Below are positions 1 to 6,479 of a stretch of DNA of 15,376 bases, piece by piece. Each line of letters opens with the position of its first letter. Within the stretch, counting starts at the first letter, position 1. Under the pieces are notes generated by a model. The model was not told where the DNA came from. It saw nothing but the letters and a program-made list of their open reading frames with translations, and did not search any database. The DNA is from Pirellulales bacterium. GTDB taxonomy: Bacteria; Planctomycetota; Planctomycetia; Pirellulales; JAICIG01. A program made the position numbers and the translations under genes. The stretch is from assembly GCA_025924495.1 (NCBI GenBank), contig JAICIG010000166.1, positions 1 through 15,376 of the forward strand. The letters run 5' to 3'.

Positions 1-45
1 GTATCGGAACTGCTAATAAAGGCCGATTTCTTCGCTACTGGAAGT

Positions 46-741
46 CTATTCGCCTAAGGCGAAAGCTCGCAGCCGGGCCAGGTAATTGGGCCGTTTTGCG
101 GGCTGGCTGGCGCCGCTAGCGAAGCTGACTGGCGGCCTGCCGTGTATTCCGGCCTTGCTCCGTACTCCTCGAGTCAAACTTGCCGCCGCGTCGCGAGGCC
201 GAATCTGTAGTTCGGCGATCCGTTTGGCATGGGTAATGACGTACCCCAGCCAGTCTTCATCGTGCATCTCGCGTCGCCAGGCATCCAGCAAACGCCGGCG
301 GACGAGGCACCAACCAAAATCGCTCGGCTGGTTTCCGGGAAGTTGCGGGATCATGCCCAGCGGAGCATCGGAGATAGGTCGCGCCAGCGCCGCGTCATGG
401 GCGCCTATCGATTGCCACATCGCGGGCAGGCACCCGGCGCCAAGCGAGCAGCTCTCGTTGCGCAGCAACACGAGATCGCCGGAACTATGCGACAGGCCGC
501 TGCGCATCGCCGCCGCTTGTCCCCATCGCGCCGGATGCACAATCACGTGCATTTGCGGATACTGCAACGCCAGCTCGTGGGCGATTTCCGGTGTGGCGTC
601 CGTTGAACCGTCATCGATAATTGCCAGTTCGAATTGAGAGCTCAGATCAGGCAAGACTTCCAATAGGTCGGAAATGACGGAGACAAGCTGCGCCTGACCG
701 TTGTGAACCGGAACGAACACGCTCAACGAAGCTTTCAACAC
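46..741 (-). CDS. Family-2 glycosyltransferase-like protein lacking an evident DxD motif
   Basis: A 231-residue protein with the N-terminal half of a GT-A fold of the dolichyl-phosphate-mannose-synthase-like kind. The opening strand reads SVFVPVHNG, and the nucleotide-binding loop IDDGSTDATPEIA places DDGS at about residues 43-46. A later segment, DFGWCLVRRRLLDA, matches the region where these enzymes have a conserved Asp followed by an Arg-rich helix. Family members normally carry a metal-binding DxD after the GDLV strand; here that place reads LVLLRNES (about 90-97) with no Asp pair. No membrane helices are seen, so it would be cytosolic. The GTG start at 741 is preferred because AAAGGA lies 6 bases upstream; an open frame extends to a GTG at 816, but that extension is Arg-rich and unlike the family. 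It is divergent from hisI. It may be a true glycosyltransferase with a variant metal site or a non-catalytic relative. The fold assignment is sound; the substrate is unknown. Confidence 0.72.
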   Translation of the reverse strand: MLKASLSVFVPVHNGQAQLVSVISDLLEVLPDLSSQFELAIIDDGSTDATPEIAHELALQYPQMHVIVHPARWGQAAAMRSGLSHSSGDLVLLRNESCSLGAGCLPAMWQSIGAHDAALARPISDAPLGMIPQLPGNQPSDFGWCLVRRRLLDAWRREMHDEDWLGYVITHAKRIAELQIRPRDAAASLTRGVRSKAGIHGRPPVSFASGASQPAKRPNYLARLRAFALGE

Positions 742-1089
742 CACAGTTCCTTTGCGACAAACAGCCCGCGTCCCCGCGTCTACGTCAGATCGCGGGCGGC
801 GCCGGGATGGCTGCACGTATGCATCGGACGCCGCCGCCAGCCGGCTGCAACTTCGGCGACTGATAACCTTTGGCGCAACGTATAGTGGAACAGCCGTTTA
901 TGCTGCTACGCGCGAACGTTTGAGCTATGACGGAAGGCTTGCTTGCGACGCAGCCAGGCTGCACGATGAAAGCGTCGCGTAACCTCGGATAGCCTGAAAA
1001 TTTGGCGGCCTCCGATTAGCTGCCTGACGACTTTGCGGCAACTGGCGAGCGCCAGGACGTTGGATTATGCTGAGCATGCCGTCCATACG
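742..1089. other. Intergenic region between divergent genes
   Basis: This 348-base stretch lies between the glycosyltransferase-like gene and hisI, so it should hold both promoters. I saw no convincing -35/-10 pair; TATAGT at 881-886 could be a -10 element but lacks a good -35. A short inverted repeat, CTGGCG-AG-CGCCAG, sits at 1042-1055. Open frames here are short and look like chance. If hisI starts at a codon other than ATG 1090, the right edge of this region moves. Confidence 0.5.
1042..1055. repeat. Short inverted repeat upstream of hisI
   Basis: CTGGCG and CGCCAG flank a 2-base centre. In RNA it could form a 5-bp stem with a GAGC loop. It lies 35 bases before the chosen hisI ATG. It could be an operator or part of the leader, but with only six-base arms in GC-rich DNA it could also be chance. 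Confidence 0.3.
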
Positions 1090-1524
1090 ATGCGTCGTTG
1101 CCTTGCGCTGAGAGACCTTGTCCCCTTGTCGAAACAACCCGCCAGCATTCCAGATTTTTCCAAAGGCGACGGGCTGATTCCCGCCATCGCACAAGACGCC
1201 GACACGGGCGAAGTGTTGATGTTAGCGTACATGAACAAGGAGAGTTATGCCCAGACGCTGGCGACTGGACAGGCTGTGTTTTTCAGCCGTAGCCGCAACC
1301 GCCTGTGGCGCAAGGGAGAGGAAAGCGGCCATGTCCAAGACGTCTTGGATGTGCTGGTCGATTGCGACGGCGATACCGTGTTGCTGAAAGTCCGACAGCG
1401 CGGAGGCGCCGCGTGCCATCAGGGATACCGCAGTTGTTTCTTCCGACAAGTAGGGCAGGATGGCCTGAAAGTCGTCGGACAACGGGTCTTTGATCCGGCC
1501 CAAGTTTATGAGGCGAACGAATAA
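1090..1524 (+). CDS. hisI: Phosphoribosyl-AMP cyclohydrolase (HisI)
   Basis: This enzyme catalyses the third step of histidine synthesis, opening the purine ring of phosphoribosyl-AMP to give ProFAR. The family signature is complete: [10 protein letters not shown] near the start, [18 protein letters not shown], the acidic metal ligands in DCDGD (Asp 91, 93 and 95 from ATG 1090), and the zinc cysteines in CHQGYRSC (109 and 116). It is a stand-alone cyclohydrolase: no HisE pyrophosphohydrolase domain follows, since the protein ends about 30 residues after the second cysteine. The start is uncertain. ATG 1090 gives 144 residues; TTG 1126 gives 132, closer to the usual length; a TTG at 1033 is also open. 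None has a strong Shine-Dalgarno. The next gene starts 22 bases after the stop, so the two are probably cotranscribed. No other his gene is in view, so hisI is separated from most of the pathway here. Confidence 0.93.
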   Translation: MRRCLALRDLVPLSKQPASIPDFSKGDGLIPAIAQDADTGEVLMLAYMNKESYAQTLATGQAVFFSRSRNRLWRKGEESGHVQDVLDVLVDCDGDTVLLKVRQRGGAACHQGYRSCFFRQVGQDGLKVVGQRVFDPAQVYEANE

Positions 1525-1546
1525 GGGGCGTACAAGGAGCATACCT

Positions 1547-2260
1547 ATGGCGGAACGCCCCGGAGGTTTGACACGACGATCGGCTGGGCTGTCGCTGGCG
1601 GCGTCCGCGATATTCCTGCTGATGACCGCGGTCTGCGCACACGCGGCGGACTCCGATGCGTCTCTGCCGCAGGTCTTCGGAGACGATTTTGAACACGGCG
1701 CGGAACACTGGCAGCCGACAGACGCTAAGGCGTGGAAGGTCGGCGAAGAGTCAGGAAATCGGTTCTACAGCTTATTTCAGCAAAGCAAATATCAGCCGCC
1801 GCATCGTAGTCCGCTGAATTTCAGCCTGATCAAAGATGTCGTCGTCGGCGACTTCGCCCTCGAGGCGCGTGTCCGCAGCACGGTGAAAGACTATGGCCAT
1901 CGCGATATGTGCCTGGTGTTTGGCTACCAGGACCCGGGCCACTTCTATTACGTCCACTTTGGCAAGAAGACCGACGATCATGCCAATCAGATTTTCATCG
2001 TCAATGGCTCGCCTCGCACCAAGATCTCGACGAAGACCTCAGACGGAACCGATTGGAACGACGATTGGCATCGGGTTAAAGTGGTCCGGCGAGTAGGCGA
2101 CGAGACCATCGAGGTCTTTTATGACGATCTCGAGACTCCCGTGATGACGGCACGCGACAAGACCTTCGTCTGGGGACAGGTCGGCGTCGGCTCATTCGAC
2201 GACACGGGCGATTGGGACGACGTTAAGCTGTATGGCATCCGGATCTTGAAGCCGGAGTAG
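1547..2260 (+). CDS. Secreted DUF1080/LamG-like (concanavalin-fold) protein
   Basis: A 237-residue protein with a clear Sec signal peptide: basic n-region with RR at 10-11, hydrophobic core at about 15-30, and likely cleavage after AHA at residue 33. The mature part looks like one jelly-roll domain of the kind found in DUF1080 (3-keto-disaccharide hydrolase) and laminarinase/pentraxin-type proteins. Typical features are the opening DDFEHGAEHWQP, the strand pattern DFALEARVRS, the FGYQDPGHFYYVHFG core, NDDWHRVKVVRR, and the closing strand GQVGVGSFDDTGDWDDVKLYG. Such domains usually bind or cut carbohydrate; no catalytic residues can be assigned here. ATG 1547 was chosen because AAGGAG (1534-1539) lies 7 bases upstream and the signal peptide begins there; a longer open frame starting inside hisI is rejected. 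The gene probably shares the hisI transcript, though the two functions have no obvious link. Confidence 0.8.
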   Translation: MAERPGGLTRRSAGLSLAASAIFLLMTAVCAHAADSDASLPQVFGDDFEHGAEHWQPTDAKAWKVGEESGNRFYSLFQQSKYQPPHRSPLNFSLIKDVVVGDFALEARVRSTVKDYGHRDMCLVFGYQDPGHFYYVHFGKKTDDHANQIFIVNGSPRTKISTKTSDGTDWNDDWHRVKVVRRVGDETIEVFYDDLETPVMTARDKTFVWGQVGVGSFDDTGDWDDVKLYGIRILKPE

Positions 2261-2454
2261 TGCTACCGCATCTGCCGAACAATCGGAAAAGTTGCCAGAA
2301 TCGTTGCAACTGTCAGCCGCAGGCTGCCGATATGCAGTAGGTGAAGATGCGCCGGCGGCCCTTAAGCTGGGCCGCCGCCCGAGAAGGTCGCGGCCTGATT
2401 GCCCGCGGCTTCGGCAAATACCAGCGGCGTTTATCTCAGGGAGGGGATACCGTC
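2261..2454. other. Leader of the 124-residue unknown gene
   Basis: This 194-base stretch carries the Shine-Dalgarno GGGAGGGG at 2439-2446. A frame open from 2341 runs into the gene, but its product before the ATG is an Arg-rich run typical of translated GC-rich non-coding DNA. No promoter or terminator was convincing. Confidence 0.4.
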
Positions 2455-2829
2455 ATGCAAGTCAAGATTTACGTGCCACGCACGGTCGAAGTGCCCAGCG
2501 AATATCTACCCGCCCTGGCTCAGCGGGCGCACGCCGCATTGGGAGATGCCGCCGACGGCATTTCCGCCACGCGCGGTCACATCGTACGGCAAGCAGTTCG
2601 CGATGGATTGCTTCGCGAATTGGATGATTTGATGACCGAAGACGGCTCGGTTGACGTGTTCTGCGATCCTAGCGCCGAGATTCCGCTGGAGATCGAGAAT
2701 CGCACGGTAAAGCTCAGCGAGCTGGTTGAGGCTCTGCAAAGCAAGCGAAGTTGGGGCGCTTCGAGGGCCGATGCCGACGATTCTGAACATTTACGAGCCA
2801 AGGTTCTGCCGCGACGTAAGGCGGCTTAA
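2455..2829 (+). CDS. Unknown protein, 124 residues, possible ribbon-helix-helix-like N-terminal half
   Basis: I do not recognise this protein. The ATG at 2455 is well supported by GGGAGGGG 8 bases upstream. The protein is acidic in the middle, soluble, and has no signal peptide or membrane helix. The N-terminal part is a strand (VKIYVPRTVEV), a helix (SEYLPALAQRAHAAL) and a second helix (TRGHIVRQAVRDGLLREL). That order and the phrase IVRQAVRDGL resemble ribbon-helix-helix regulators, but the helices are longer and the loop larger than usual, so this is only a hint. A second part (EIPLEIENRTVKLSELVEAL) predicts a strand pair and a helix. The C-terminal 25 residues are charged and probably disordered. 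It stands alone between the DUF1080-like gene and the WD40 gene, with about 195 non-coding bases on each side. Confidence 0.7.
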   Translation: MQVKIYVPRTVEVPSEYLPALAQRAHAALGDAADGISATRGHIVRQAVRDGLLRELDDLMTEDGSVDVFCDPSAEIPLEIENRTVKLSELVEALQSKRSWGASRADADDSEHLRAKVLPRRKAA

Positions 2830-2951
2830 AGCCGCGGCCGAAGCATCTGGTCCGAGCTTGAGCTTAGTAACGCTTGTACCGGATTTACCCGCCGAGGGGG
2901 AATTCTGCGGGTTAACCGCACTGGAGCGCCGATCTGAATCGTGTGCGTTTT

Positions 2952-2988
2952 GCCAGCTGAAGCGTCTGTAAGGCGCTTGCCGGCTGGC
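2952..2988 (+). other. Two-part inverted repeat upstream of the WD40 gene
   Basis: GCCAGC (2952-2957) can pair with GCTGGC (2983-2988), and inside it AAGCG (2960-2964) with CGCTT (2974-2978), leaving a 9-base loop and a small internal bulge. It lies 23 bases before the Shine-Dalgarno of the WD40 gene and 120 bases after the preceding stop. No U-tract follows, so it is not a classical terminator. It may be a 5' leader hairpin, or a terminator of another kind. Confidence 0.4.
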
Positions 2989-3025
2989 GGACTAGCCCGA
3001 TTCTGCGTTCGGAAAGGCCCGGCAA

Positions 3026-5080
3026 ATGGATCCTGGCGTCATCATCAAGCTCCATGTGGAGACTGACGAGCAGCCCGCCGCAATGGCGACTTGTCCGTTG
3101 TGCCGCAACCAATTCGAGATTGCGGACGAAGCACCGAGAGCCTTATGTCCTGGCTGCGGCCTGAGCTTCACGCCTGCTCCTCCCAAGCCTGATCCAGCGG
3201 CTGAGGAAGATGATCAGGCCGCTTGCGCTGCAGAGACGACGCTGCCGGCAGATCCTCTTGATCGCTGGCTGCAAGGGGCGCCAATTCAGCCACGGGAAAT
3301 TACCGAGACCGAATGGCTGCGGAATTGGGCGCGTCGCCACTGGTTGACCAGCGGCGCTTTAGGCGTTGGCATTGTTGCTCTGGCAATGGTGGCTTTGACC
3401 TCGTTCTCCGCTTGGCTGCATGCTTCCTGGCGTCTGCGGCAAGCAGTGGTCGCTCGGGAAACGGCCGAAGACCTTCGACTTGAGGCCGAATCGTCGCAAG
3501 CGGAAAACTCGCGGGAACTCGAGCACCACATCTCGCTTTGGAAGACGGAACAAGCCTTGAGGCGCCAGCTTGAGCAACGCCTGGCGACAGCGACCCAGAC
3601 TGCCGAACGGGCGGAGCATGCCCGCCGCGAGGCCGAAGAAGCCTGCCGTCTGGCAGAGCGCGAGGTTCGCGGAGCCATTGCCCAGCAGTTGGCCGCTCGG
3701 TCGGAGTTGATCCGTACCGAGCACCCCGAACATAGCCTGCTGCTTGCCGCCGAAGCGTTGAACCTGACCCAACGCAATGGCGAAGCGCCCATCACGTCGG
3801 CAGTGCAGTATCTGCGAGATCAGTTGGGGGCCGACGATGGCCGTTATCTGCGCGGGCACGGCGGCAAGATTACGGCGCTGGCGATCAGTCGCAAAAGCCG
3901 CTGGTTAGCCACGGCGAGCATCGACAATACGACGCGATTGTGGGATCTGAAGTCGGATGACGCCGCGGCCCAACCAATCGTACTGGCCGGCCACCACGGT
4001 CGGGTCAGCGCAGTCTCGTTCAGTCCGGACGATCGTTGGCTGGCCACCGGCAGCTACGATTCAACCATTTGCATCTGGAACCTGGCGGCAACCGATCCAA
4101 CTAAGGAGCCCTTGGTCTTGCGAGGGCACGAAGGACGAATTACCAGCCTGGCAATCAGTTCCAATGGGCGCTGGCTGTTTGCCGCGAGCAGCGGTTACAA
4201 CCGAGGCGAGAGCGAGTTGCGTGTTTGGGATCTAGCTGCTTCCGATCCCGCCGATGCATCCCGAGTTCTGCCAGGCCATGGCGACCGCGTGCAGGCAATT
4301 GCCATCAGCCGCGACGATCGCTGGTTGGCGACGGTCGGCGATGATGGCATGGTGCGATTGTGCAGCATGACCGCCGACGGGCCCTCGGTCCGTGCATCGG
4401 TTCTTAGCGGCCATCAAGGCAAGTTGCATCTGCTCTCCTTCAGCTCCGATGGCCGCTGGCTGGCAGCCGCAGGCGCCGGCGGCGCTGCCAAGACGGGCGA
4501 CGCGTGGTTGTGGGATCTGCAAGCCTCGCAACCCGAAGTTCGACCGATTCAGTTATCGGCGCATACCGGCCCGATCCGAGCCATGACCTCCAGTACCGAC
4601 GGCCGTTGGCTTGTCACTGCGGCTGATGATGGCGCCGCTTGCTTGTGGGACCTGACAGCTCCGGAACGCGGCGCCTTCGCCTTGCGAGGACATCGAGGCG
4701 CCGTGCTGGCGGCGTCGTTCAGTTCCGACAATCGTTGGCTGGCGACTGCGGGCAGCGACCAGAACATTTGTCTTTGGAGCATGGCGACCCTCTCAGGCGA
4801 TGCAACGCCGATCGTGCTGCATGCCAACCAAGGCGCCATTGACTCATTGGCCATCAGCCGTGATGGGCAATGGTTGGCGACTGCGGGGGAGGACGGCACG
4901 GCGCGAGTCTGGAACCTGCACTTGGAAGGCTTGATCTCGCTGGCGTTGCAGATCGAGCCGAGCAGATCGCCCGCCGAATCGCAGGCGCCGGCAAGCGGGC
5001 CTTCGCGCGAGCCTGCACATGTCGCAGAGCGGCCGCTGCGTTTGTCTAATCCTCGCGGCGATGGCAACTTGCAGCGCTGA
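3026..5080 (+). CDS. Zinc-ribbon, membrane-anchored, coiled-coil WD40 repeat protein
   Basis: A 684-residue protein. Order of parts: a zinc ribbon with C23/C26 and C41/C44; an acidic Pro-rich spacer; one membrane helix at about 107-131; a charged coiled coil at about 134-225; a helical stretch (AARSELIRTEHPEHSLLLAAEALNL) of the type preceding WD40 propellers in nSTAND proteins; then eight WD40 repeats from about 273 to 640, each with GH and most with a W[DNS]-like end. Repeat 4 ends LCSM, lacking the Trp; repeats 3 and 5 carry longer loops; repeat 8 has AN in place of GH. The tail after repeat 8 (EGLISLALQIEP) resembles a decayed version of the helix closing nSTAND propellers. The topology suggests a scaffold with the ribbon in the cytosol and the propeller outside, or the reverse. 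The start at 3026 has AAAGG 8 bases upstream; ATG 3083 is an alternative directly before the ribbon. Partner and role are unknown. Confidence 0.88.
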   Translation: MDPGVIIKLHVETDEQPAAMATCPLCRNQFEIADEAPRALCPGCGLSFTPAPPKPDPAAEEDDQAACAAETTLPADPLDRWLQGAPIQPREITETEWLRNWARRHWLTSGALGVGIVALAMVALTSFSAWLHASWRLRQAVVARETAEDLRLEAESSQAENSRELEHHISLWKTEQALRRQLEQRLATATQTAERAEHARREAEEACRLAEREVRGAIAQQLAARSELIRTEHPEHSLLLAAEALNLTQRNGEAPITSAVQYLRDQLGADDGRYLRGHGGKITALAISRKSRWLATASIDNTTRLWDLKSDDAAAQPIVLAGHHGRVSAVSFSPDDRWLATGSYDSTICIWNLAATDPTKEPLVLRGHEGRITSLAISSNGRWLFAASSGYNRGESELRVWDLAASDPADASRVLPGHGDRVQAIAISRDDRWLATVGDDGMVRLCSMTADGPSVRASVLSGHQGKLHLLSFSSDGRWLAAAGAGGAAKTGDAWLWDLQASQPEVRPIQLSAHTGPIRAMTSSTDGRWLVTAADDGAACLWDLTAPERGAFALRGHRGAVLAASFSSDNRWLATAGSDQNICLWSMATLSGDATPIVLHANQGAIDSLAISRDGQWLATAGEDGTARVWNLHLEGLISLALQIEPSRSPAESQAPASGPSREPAHVAERPLRLSNPRGDGNLQR

Positions 5081-5188
5081 CGCGCTGTTGCTCGCACGCT
5101 TGTATCGCGAAGTTTGCGTCAGTTGCGCGGCTGGCATTCTTGATGTCAGCCCTTAGCCGAAAGGCAAGCTAGCGAATTTGTAATGTTT

Positions 5189-5216
5189 TTGCCGGGCAAG
5201 CGTGCCGAAATATAGA
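5189..5216 (+). promoter_or_regulatory. Candidate sigma-70-type promoter for the Ser/Gln-rich gene
   Basis: TTGCCG (5189-5194) and TATAGA (5211-5216) are separated by 16 bases, each matching 4 of 6 consensus positions. It lies in the 262-base gap after the WD40 gene and would give a leader of about 120 bases before ATG 5343. No intrinsic terminator for the WD40 gene was found in the same gap. The call rests on pattern alone. Confidence 0.4.
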
Positions 5217-5342
5217 GCTGGAAGATTCGTCTCCCTTCCTCTCTCGGGACTCCAGTCCATGCCTGGTAATAGGACGGGCAATACCTATGAAAAATGACGC
5301 TAGCGGCATGGGCCAGCAGGTTCAACTTGTCCCGGAGCCCTT

Positions 5343-5888
5343 ATGTCGATCCAGAACATCCCTTCCAGCAGCGCCGCACTAAGTTCGTCGTTCTTGCAGT
5401 TCGCCGACTCGTCAAACAACTCGAGTTCGAGCGAGCTTCAAGGATTGCCTCAGCTTTCCAGCGACCAACTACAACAACTGCGCCAGGCACTGCAACAGGA
5501 TCTCAAGCAGGCATTCTCTAGCGCCGGTTCAACCAGTGGAAGCGGGCAGGGAAATACCGCAAACGCAAGCGGAGTTCAGTCTCAGCTCGACCAGAGCATT
5601 TCCGACACGCTTGGGCAGTTCGGTTTCACCGATGCGCAAAAGCAGACTGTGCTGGATAAAATCAACCAAGCGCTGACTGGTGGCGACGGGACCTCGGGGA
5701 AAAAAGGACACGGCCGGCATCATGTGCATCAGGCGTTGAACTCAATCTTTCAGGCGCTGCAGAGCGCGTCGGGAAGTCAGTCGGCGCCGAATTCAACCGC
5801 TGGCGGCGCGTCGCCGCCGACTTTCGCAAGCTCGGTTGTCGGCGCCGGGGCGAATAGTCCCGGACAGACGCTCGATCTTACGGCCTAA
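5343..5888 (+). CDS. Ser/Gln-rich low-complexity protein of unknown function
   Basis: A 181-residue protein that I cannot assign. The N-terminal 35 residues are Ser/Asn-rich without a hydrophobic core, so no signal peptide is visible. Residues about 35-58 are Gln/Leu-rich and predict an amphipathic helix (SSDQLQQLRQALQQDLKQAF). After a Ser/Gly/Asn linker, a second helical segment (QSQLDQSISDTLGQFGFTDAQKQTVLDKINQAL) follows, then a basic His-rich patch (GKKGHGRHHVHQAL) and a flexible Ser/Gly/Ala tail. Similar Ser-rich openings occur in small bacterial proteins of unclear role, some with EF-hands; no EF-hand loop is seen here. GGAG lies a few bases before ATG 5343. A candidate promoter sits 127 bases upstream, suggesting its own transcript. 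The composition is real-protein-like in this frame, with helix periodicity. Confidence 0.65.
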   Translation: MSIQNIPSSSAALSSSFLQFADSSNNSSSSELQGLPQLSSDQLQQLRQALQQDLKQAFSSAGSTSGSGQGNTANASGVQSQLDQSISDTLGQFGFTDAQKQTVLDKINQALTGGDGTSGKKGHGRHHVHQALNSIFQALQSASGSQSAPNSTAGGASPPTFASSVVGAGANSPGQTLDLTA

Positions 5889-6100
5889 ACGCGCAAGATG
5901 CGCCCATTATCGCTTGGCGCGAATTACATTTAATCGCGCCTGTTCGGATGCTCTAAATCGTCGTAATGGGCGACGATGACCAAATTCGCGCGAGCTTAAT
6001 GATCACTCTGCCTAGGAATTCCCTCGTGTCTCGGGCGAGCGGAACAGACGTCGGCGCCAGGGGTTGCGCGTTTGGCGCCGATTTGCTGTTTAGGCGATTG
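5889..6100. other. Gap before the riboswitch promoter
   Basis: This 212-base stretch holds an AT-interrupted hairpin at 5916-5940 and otherwise no gene I can support. Short minus-strand frames here have no start signal and no recognisable product. Confidence 0.45.
5916..5940 (+). terminator. Possible hairpin terminator without a U-tract
   Basis: GGCGCGA (5916-5922) pairs perfectly with TCGCGCC (5934-5940). After a one-base bulge, TTA can pair with TAA, leaving a small loop. It lies 27 bases after the stop of the Ser/Gln-rich gene, where a terminator would be expected. No run of T follows on either strand, so termination is not certain and it could be a 3' stabilising hairpin. Confidence 0.4.
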
Positions 6101-6128
6101 TTGACTTGGCAGGGCGACACGCTAAGAT
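6101..6128 (+). promoter_or_regulatory. Promoter of the riboswitch-SPFH unit
   Basis: TTGACT (6101-6106, 5 of 6 matches) and TAAGAT (6123-6128, 4 of 6) are 16 bases apart. Transcription would start near 6135, about 25 bases before the riboswitch aptamer. This is the best sigma-70-like promoter seen in the window. Confidence 0.55.
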
Positions 6129-6137
6129 CGCGCTCAG

Positions 6138-6160
6138 TGTGACGAATTAAGAACGTCACA
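6138..6160. repeat. Inverted repeat at the predicted transcription start
   Basis: TGTGACG (6138-6144) and CGTCACA (6154-6160) are perfect inverted copies around the 9-base spacer AATTAAGAA. It sits between the predicted start site and the riboswitch aptamer. In RNA it would be a 7-bp stem at the extreme 5' end; in DNA it could be an operator. The spacing does not fit CRP, which uses TGTGA-N6-TCACA. Confidence 0.5.
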
Positions 6161-6269
6161 ACGCCTAATTCGCCCGCAACGGCGAAACGGGGGAACCACC
6201 CGTGGGGGCTTATCCACTTTGGACGGGGGATTCCTTGGCCCCGAGCCCGTCAGCTAACCTCGTCGGCGT
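6161..6269 (+). promoter_or_regulatory. c-di-AMP riboswitch, ydaO/yuaA class
   Basis: This RNA element binds cyclic di-AMP and controls the downstream transcript. The 3' core CCGTCAGCTAACCTCGT (6247-6263) is the near-invariant signature of the class. It is preceded by CGAGC, where the Bacillus ydaO element has CGAAU, and followed by GGCG, which closes the outer stem: ACGCC (6161-6165) pairs with GGCGT (6265-6269). The 5' core GGGGGAACCA (6189-6198) and the second half-site GGGGGATTCC (6225-6234) correspond to the two similar ligand-binding halves. Between them CCA (6196-6198) can pair with TGG (6220-6222), and GTGG (6202-6205) with CCAC (6214-6217), forming the variable hairpin. It lies in a leader after a good promoter and before the two-helix membrane gene and the SPFH gene. 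A T5 run at 6282-6286 follows, but only a weak CCTC/GAGG stem precedes it, so the switching mechanism is unclear. Confidence 0.85.
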
Positions 6270-6479
6270 CCTGAGGAATTCTTTTTAGGCACGCATGGTT
6301 CTCATGATCTAGCTGCCGCCTTGTGGCCTGGGCCGCAACGTTGCCGTTGCGCGCCTTCCATGGTCGCATCTGCCGACGTTCCTTTTCCGCTCTGCTCGGG
6401 CTGCGGCTCGCGCCAGAGCAGACAGATGCCGGTCCAGGCTCGCATCGCGGCAAAGAACCAGCTCGCGGGAGAACGCTCT

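Noticed and set aside
86..637. 183-codon open frame on the plus strand opposite the glycosyltransferase-like gene
   Set aside because: The translation is rich in Arg, Ser and Cys with no domain pattern, while the opposite strand has clear family motifs.
2726..2971. 81-codon plus-strand frame overlapping the end of the 124-residue gene
   Set aside because: It begins inside a well-supported gene, has no Shine-Dalgarno, and the product shows no recognisable pattern.
3840..4930. DNA tandem repeat array
   Set aside because: The periodic similarity of about 130 bases reflects the eight WD40 repeats of the encoded protein and is too diverged to be a recent DNA repeat.
6138..6160. CRP-type operator reading of the TGTGA/TCACA half-sites
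   Set aside because: CRP sites have a 6-base spacer; here the half-sites are 13 bases apart.
6321..6479. N-terminal extension of the two-helix membrane protein
   Set aside because: It would start at a TTG without a ribosome site inside the riboswitch leader; ATG 6480 has GGGAG at the ideal distance.
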